In this document: positions 15,470 to 19,038 of the stretch, in pieces
Layout: each line of letters opens with the position of its first letter
Position numbering within the stretch: position 1 is the first letter of the stretch
DNA from: Chloroflexota bacterium
GTDB taxonomy: Bacteria > Chloroflexota > Anaerolineae > Anaerolineales > UBA4823
Assembly: GCA_012798185.1 (NCBI GenBank)
Contig: JAAZNS010000482.1
Coordinates: 1-19,038 of the forward strand
Direction of reading: 5' to 3'
DNA: 19,038 nt
The notes under the pieces: model-generated
What the model saw: the letters and a program-made list of their open reading frames with translations, nothing else
The model's database searches: none
Told to the model about the DNA's origin: nothing
Made by a program: the position numbers and the translations under genes

Positions 15470-16396
15470 ATGCAGCATCATTGGAAACTGGAAGAAGTCA
15501 AGATAGATCGATCCTGGCTTACTGTCGGTACTTTTGATGGAATCCATTTAGGTCACCAAGAAATTATCCGCTGTGTAACAAAGGGCGCAAAAAACAATGG
15601 CGTTTCTTCAGTTGTTGTTACATTTTTCCCACCTCCTGCAGTTGTTTTACACAAACGGCAAAATCCCTATTATTTAACTTCACCTGAAGAGCGTGCTTTG
15701 TTATTAGGAAAGATGGGTGTGGATATTGTTATTACCCACTCTTTTAGCACGCAAGTTGCTCAATTATCCGCTTATGATTTTATCTTGCGATTGCATAAAC
15801 AGCTAGGGATAGAGCATCTATGCATTGGTCATGATTTCAGTTTAGGGAAAAATCGAGAAGGAGATGCCCGCAAATTAGAAATCATTGGAAATGAATTGGG
15901 ATTCTCATTGACTGTCCTTCCCGCTATGGTTGTGAATGGGAATGTTGTTTCTTCGACATATATCAGACAATTACTTTCGAAAGGGGAAGTCGATCAAATC
16001 GAACACTATTTGGGAAGGAAATATCGGCTAAGAGGGAAAGTAATTCAAGGCGATCACCGGGGTAAACAGATGGGAATTCCAACCGCAAATTTGGAATTAT
16101 GGGCAGAGCGGGCAGTTCCCAAGGAAGGAGTTTATGCCTGCCGGGTGATCATTGGGGATGAAAGTTGGGATGCAGTAGCCAATATCGGCGTCCGTCCAAC
16201 TTTCGAAGAACACCCTGTTGCACCGCGTATTGAAGCGCACCTAATAAATTTCGAGGGCGATCTTTACGGTAGCGATATTGAAGTGGAATTTTTATTCCGA
16301 TTACGCGATGAACGCAAGTTTTCCAGTGCGAAGGATTTAGTAGATCAGGTTCATCAAGATATAAAAACCACACAAGTATTGCTAAATGGTCGTTAG
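15470..16396 (+). CDS. ribF: Bifunctional riboflavin kinase/FAD synthetase
   Basis: RibF phosphorylates riboflavin to FMN and adenylylates FMN to FAD. The 308 residues hold an N-terminal nucleotidyltransferase domain (GTFDGIHLGH at 20-29, then the GHDFSLGKNREGD motif and VSSTYIRQLL) and a C-terminal riboflavin kinase domain (GKQMGIPTANL with the PTAN motif, GVYACRV, ANIGVRPTF). The truB–ribF pair is common. The 11-nt gap after truB contains no strong SD, so translation may depend on truB. A weak hairpin follows the stop codon. Confidence 0.97.
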   Translation: MQHHWKLEEVKIDRSWLTVGTFDGIHLGHQEIIRCVTKGAKNNGVSSVVVTFFPPPAVVLHKRQNPYYLTSPEERALLLGKMGVDIVITHSFSTQVAQLSAYDFILRLHKQLGIEHLCIGHDFSLGKNREGDARKLEIIGNELGFSLTVLPAMVVNGNVVSSTYIRQLLSKGEVDQIEHYLGRKYRLRGKVIQGDHRGKQMGIPTANLELWAERAVPKEGVYACRVIIGDESWDAVANIGVRPTFEEHPVAPRIEAHLINFEGDLYGSDIEVEFLFRLRDERKFSSAKDLVDQVHQDIKTTQVLLNGR

Positions 16397-16426
16397 CATG
16401 AAAAAGATAAATTGAATAAGATACCC

Positions 16427-16450
16427 AGAGACGATCGTCTTTCTGTTTGT
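16427..16450 (+). terminator. Possible weak terminator after ribF
   Basis: AGAGAC (16427-16432) pairs with GTCTTT (16437-16442) around a GATC tetraloop, with one G-U pair, and CTGTTTGT follows. The T-tract is interrupted, so termination may be partial. Confidence 0.4.
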
Positions 16451-16457
16451 ATTCAAT

Positions 16458-16514
16458 AAAGGCGTTTACCAAAAAACGAGATGTTTGGGTATAACTATAA
16501 ATGCAAATGCCTTT
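16458..16514 (+). promoter_or_regulatory. Long nested hairpin in the thyA leader
   Basis: AAAGGCGTTT (16458-16467) pairs with AAATGCCTTT (16505-16514), 10 bp with one G-U. Inside, TACCAAA (16467-16473) faces TTTGGGTA (16484-16491) with one bulge. It lies between ribF and thyA, about 100 nt before the thyA start. It may be the main ribF 3' end or a thyA leader element. The rest of the ribF–thyA gap shows only the thyA SD and no clear promoter. Confidence 0.5.
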
Positions 16515-16613
16515 AAGCCAGGTATAAGGGTTGATTATTAATTTGTACGAAGCAATCGATTATCGAATAGCAAAATTAAAAGGCTGATATATTCATGAAA
16601 AGGATATATTTTT

Positions 16614-17408
16614 ATGCGGCAATACCTGGAATTATTGCAAAATATACTTGAGAATGGAATAAAAAAGGAAGATCGAACCGGGGTAGGAACCTTATCGATA
16701 TTTGGGTACCAGATGCGCTGGGATCTAAGCCAAGGTTTTCCCCTGCTTACAACTAAAAAATTACACCTACGGTCGATAATATTCGAGCTGCTTTGGTTTT
16801 TACGAGGTGATAATAATATCAAATACCTTAATGAAAATGGCGTTAGGATTTGGGATGAATGGGCTGACGAACAAGGCAGCCTAGGACCGATCTATGGTGT
16901 ACAGTGGCGTTCGTGGAAAGCAGCTGATGGCAGGGTTATCGATCAGATTTCAAACGTCATTGAGCAAATTCGGGAAAATCCAAATTCAAGGCGATTGATT
17001 GTCAGCGCTTGGAATGTTGGAGACCTCGAAGCGATGGCACTGCCCCCCTGTCACGTTCTTTTTCAGTTTTATGTGGCGGGTAATCAATTGTCCTGCCAGT
17101 TATATCAACGATCTGCAGATGTATTTTTAGGTGTTCCTTTTAACATTGCTTCATATTCTCTATTAACGCTGATGATTGCCCAGGTGTGCAATCTTCAACC
17201 AGGGGAATTTATTCATACTTTGGGAGATGTTCATCTTTATTTGAATCATATCCCCCAGGCTCAATTACAATTATCCCGCTCTCCCTTCCCTTTACCAAAA
17301 ATGATCCTCAATCCCCAGGTTAAATCTATTTTTGATTTTAATTTCGAAGATTTTCATTTAGAAAATTACCAATCTCATCCAGCGATTAAAGCAGAGGTAG
17401 CGGTTTGA
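16614..17408 (+). CDS. thyA: Thymidylate synthase
   Basis: ThyA methylates dUMP to dTMP using 5,10-methylene-tetrahydrofolate and leaves dihydrofolate, which the next gene's product reduces. The 264 residues equal the common ThyA length. Landmarks: EDRTGVGTLSIFG, the catalytic cysteine C146 in LPPCHVLFQFYV, GDVHLYLNH and SRRLIVSAWNV. AAGGA (16600-16604) precedes the ATG with about 9-nt spacing. It overlaps dfrA by 4 nt (TTGA). Confidence 0.98.
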   Translation: MRQYLELLQNILENGIKKEDRTGVGTLSIFGYQMRWDLSQGFPLLTTKKLHLRSIIFELLWFLRGDNNIKYLNENGVRIWDEWADEQGSLGPIYGVQWRSWKAADGRVIDQISNVIEQIRENPNSRRLIVSAWNVGDLEAMALPPCHVLFQFYVAGNQLSCQLYQRSADVFLGVPFNIASYSLLTLMIAQVCNLQPGEFIHTLGDVHLYLNHIPQAQLQLSRSPFPLPKMILNPQVKSIFDFNFEDFHLENYQSHPAIKAEVAV

Positions 17409-17920
17409 TCATCTCAATTATTGTGGCAATGGATGAAAAGCGGGGCATCGGTTTTAGAAATCGGTTACCCTGGCATCTCTCCGCAGACCTTGTTCGTTTT
17501 AAAAAACTAACCATGAATCATACCATAATAATGGGTAGAAAAACCTATGAATCGATCGGAAAAATACTTCCTGGAAGGACCATGGTCGTCATCACCCGCA
17601 GTGAAAATTACCATGCAGCGAGTGTTTTTGTAGTTCATTCATTAGCCGAAGCCATTACTGTAGCGAAAAATCATGGAGATGAGGAGGCTTTTATCATTGG
17701 CGGGGAAGCGATTTTTAAAATGGCTTTGCCGATAGCCCAAAGAATATATCTTACCAATGTTCATACCGTAATTGAAGCGGATGTGTTTTTTCCGCAATTT
17801 GATGAATCCGAATGGATTGTAGATCAATGTATTGATGTTCCAGCAGACGAGAAAAACCAATATCCTTCGACTTTTTCGATTCTCAATCGAATAAAAAAAA
17901 ACATCATTAAGCTTGGATGA
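17405..17920 (+). CDS. dfrA: Dihydrofolate reductase
   Basis: DHFR regenerates tetrahydrofolate from the dihydrofolate made by ThyA, using NADPH. The 171-residue protein has IVAMDEKRGIGFRNRLPWHLSADLVRFKKLT with the substrate-binding acidic residue D28, the NADPH-binding IMGRKTYESIG and GRTMVVITR, and FIIGGEAIFKMALP with YLTNV. The start is TTG 17405, which overlaps the thyA TGA; GAGGTAG lies 4-10 nt ahead, and no in-frame ATG gives a full N-terminus. No clear terminator follows; the next 90 nt hold only a short GGGA/TCCC inverted repeat. Confidence 0.95.
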   Translation: MIISIIVAMDEKRGIGFRNRLPWHLSADLVRFKKLTMNHTIIMGRKTYESIGKILPGRTMVVITRSENYHAASVFVVHSLAEAITVAKNHGDEEAFIIGGEAIFKMALPIAQRIYLTNVHTVIEADVFFPQFDESEWIVDQCIDVPADEKNQYPSTFSILNRIKKNIIKLG

Positions 17921-18008
17921 GTATATGAATTTTTCTATCCAAATCGGGAGTTTCCCATCATAGTCTGAACAGTAACTATTGAATGTTTAAATTTATTAGT
18001 CGTTTCGC

Positions 18009-18036
18009 TTGACAAATTTTTTTTTTAGCATATAAT
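18009..18036 (+). promoter_or_regulatory. Strong promoter for the T-box–trpB2 transcript
   Basis: TTGACA (18009-18014) and TATAAT (18031-18036) match the sigma-70 consensus exactly at 16-nt spacing. The spacer includes ten consecutive T (18017-18026). Start is expected near 18043. Confidence 0.93.
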
Positions 18037-18272
18037 CGATCCAACTTAATAGCAAAAAACTTTGATGAGGGCGAGTAATTGCTGAAACGATAGTACAGAG
18101 AACGGTGGATGCTGAGAAACCGTCTAAACGACAGCAATGAATGGACCTCTGAGTTGCAGGGTGAACGTGGAAAACAAGTAACCTGAGCCGGAAATGCCGC
18201 CGTTATATTGGCTTAGAGTATCGGTTATCATTGGTAACCCGTACTTGAAAAAAGTGAGGCTGGCAAATTCTT

Positions 18273-18297
18273 CCCGTTGCAACACAACGGGTTTTTT
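18273..18297 (+). terminator. Terminator-like stem III inside the T-box leader
   Basis: CCCGTTG (18273-18279) and CAACGGG (18285-18291) form a perfect 7-bp stem with a 5-nt loop, followed by six T (18292-18297). Its position matches T-box stem III, but it also meets the simple definition of an intrinsic terminator. Confidence 0.5.
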
Positions 18298-18348
18298 GGT
18301 TAATGGAGAATTGAACAGCCTAACCAGGGTGGCACCGCGGGCATATGC

Positions 18349-18383
18349 GCGCTCGTCCCTTAGTGGGATGAGCGCATTTTTTT
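18349..18383 (+). terminator. Regulated terminator of the T-box
   Basis: GCGCTCGTCCC (18349-18359) pairs with GGGATGAGCGC (18365-18375), 11 bp with one G-U, loop TTAGT, then seven T (18377-18383). The 5' arm overlaps the TCCCT needed by the antiterminator, the mutual exclusion expected for a transcriptional T-box. Confidence 0.93.
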
Positions 18384-18420
18384 ATTCAAAACTAATAATT
18401 ATTCTTTATAGGAGGCAGAT

Positions 18421-19038
18421 ATGTCTGAACAAATACGATTTCAATTAGGTGAAGCGGATATCCCAAAATTTTGGTACAACATCAATGCCGATTCTCCGGT
18501 GCCGCCAACACCTGTATTAAACCCTCAAACTTTGGAACCGGTAACACCCGATTTTCTGGAAGTATTATTCCCAATGGATTTGATTCTACAGGAAATCAGC
18601 ACAGAAAGGTATATTGAAATTCCTCAAGAAGTAAGGGAAGTTTATAAATTATGGAGACCTACTCCTCTATTGCGAGCGCGCAGGTTAGAAAAATTATTAG
18701 AGACTAATGCTCATATTTACTATAAGAATGAAGGGGTTTCCCCTCCAGGCAGCCATAAACCAAATACAGCGATTGCTCAGGCGTTTTTTAATAAAAAGTG
18801 CGGTGTTAAAGCCATGACCACCGAAACTGGCGCTGGACAATGGGGATCAGCTTTAGCTTTTGGATGTAATCTTTTTGATTTGGATCTCGAAGTTTATATG
18901 GTAAAAGTCTCATATAATCATAAACCTTACCGCAAAGTTTTTATGGAAACATTCGGTGCTCAAGTTTTTGCCAGCCCTACCGATCGAACCGATTATGGAC
19001 GTGCAGTTTTAGCAAAGGATCCTGACAATCCAGGTTCA
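18421..19038 (+). CDS. trpB: Tryptophan synthase beta chain, TrpB2 type (partial, 3' end missing)
   Basis: TrpB condenses indole with serine to make tryptophan, using PLP. The first 206 residues are in the window. The long N-terminal extension (FPMDLILQEISTERYIEIPQEV, LWRPTPLLRARRLEKLLE) before the PLP-lysine motif SPPGSHKPNTA, and then TTETGAGQWGSALAFG, is typical of the TrpB2 (TrpB-like) subfamily, which does not always pair with TrpA. AGGAGG (18410-18415) precedes the ATG with 5-nt spacing. The Trp T-box upstream independently supports a tryptophan role. Whether trp genes follow cannot be seen. Confidence 0.95.
   Translation, partial: MSEQIRFQLGEADIPKFWYNINADSPVPPTPVLNPQTLEPVTPDFLEVLFPMDLILQEISTERYIEIPQEVREVYKLWRPTPLLRARRLEKLLETNAHIYYKNEGVSPPGSHKPNTAIAQAFFNKKCGVKAMTTETGAGQWGSALAFGCNLFDLDLEVYMVKVSYNHKPYRKVFMETFGAQVFASPTDRTDYGRAVLAKDPDNPGS

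Larger units (their letters stand above)
18043..18383 (+). promoter_or_regulatory. Tryptophan T-box riboswitch
   Basis: The leader RNA senses uncharged tRNA-Trp and then lets transcription continue into trpB2. Stem I: GAGG (18067-18070) pairs with CCTC (18046+100, i.e. 18146-18149); AGTA (18074-18077) is the 5' side of the specifier loop; ATTGCTG (18078-18084) pairs with CAGCAAT (18132-18138). The specifier UGG (18142-18144) sits in GAATGGACC. The AG-rich bulge and GGTGGATGCTGAGAAACC form the distal loops. The T-box sequence AGGGTGGCACCGCGG is at 18326-18340; its TGGC pairs with the tRNA ACCA end, and the variable C fits the G73 usual in bacterial tRNA-Trp. The antiterminator uses AGGG with TCCCT (18356-18360). 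Confidence 0.95.

Noticed and set aside
17948..17962. GGGA/TCCC inverted repeat after dfrA as a terminator
   Set aside because: The stem is only 4 bp with a 3-nt loop and no T-tract follows.
18194..18448. An 84-codon frame across the T-box leader
   Set aside because: It spans T-box stem III, the antiterminator and the terminator and runs into trpB2 out of frame; the RNA structure explains the sequence.
1..19038. tRNA, rRNA, phage, integrase or defence genes
   Set aside because: None could be seen on either strand; the window is almost entirely conserved housekeeping genes.

Overview
This window looks like a chromosomal segment of a Chloroflexota bacterium, most likely Anaerolineae-like. That is an inference from the DHH–CBS–nucleotidyltransferase fusion, a nusA–ylxR–infB–rbfA–nrnA–truB–ribF order without rimP next to nusA, a NusA with a long acidic/lysine-rich tail, and a TrpB2-type enzyme. 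No rRNA or 16S-type marker is present to prove it. The content is nearly all housekeeping: RNA processing and decay, translation initiation and ribosome maturation, cofactor and folate/thymidylate synthesis, and the start of a tryptophan gene.

Layout. Bases 1-88 hold the 5' end of a minus-strand cupin-like gene. A minus-strand block follows: pnp (326-2533), rpsO (2865-3137), an unrecognised alpha-helical protein (3266-4087), a LOG-family protein (4122-4676) and a MazG-like pyrophosphohydrolase (4673-4981). The mazG-like gene has a very good promoter so close to its ATG that the mRNA should be almost leaderless. The divergent intergenic region (4982-5184) carries a palindromic repeat. The plus strand then runs a DHH/CBS/tRNA nucleotidyltransferase fusion (5185-7857), a GNAT acetyltransferase (7850-8377), a promoter plus hairpin leader, nusA, ylxR, a structured leader, infB, a repeat, rbfA, nrnA, another repeat, truB and ribF. 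After a hairpin-rich gap come thyA and dfrA, which overlap. A strong promoter then drives a tryptophan T-box leader and a partial trpB2 gene running off the window end.

How the genes fit together. PNPase, the NrnA-like DHH enzyme and the tRNA nucleotidyltransferase fusion all act on RNA 3' ends or short RNA fragments. NusA, IF2, RbfA, S15 and TruB are transcription/translation machinery. RibF makes FMN/FAD, and ThyA with DHFR form the dTMP/folate cycle. The MazG-like and LOG proteins probably act on nucleotides.

The most interesting material is non-coding: (i) three related palindromic elements of about 82-110 nt with GTAAC-type ends and candidate 8-bp target duplications, two of them inside the infB-to-ribF gene cluster; (ii) a nested, possibly switching leader before infB; (iii) a promoter/terminator-like leader directly before nusA, resembling the NusA autoregulation arrangement; (iv) a complete Trp T-box with specifier UGG and a second terminator-like hairpin. 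I did not find a wholly new protein system in this window.
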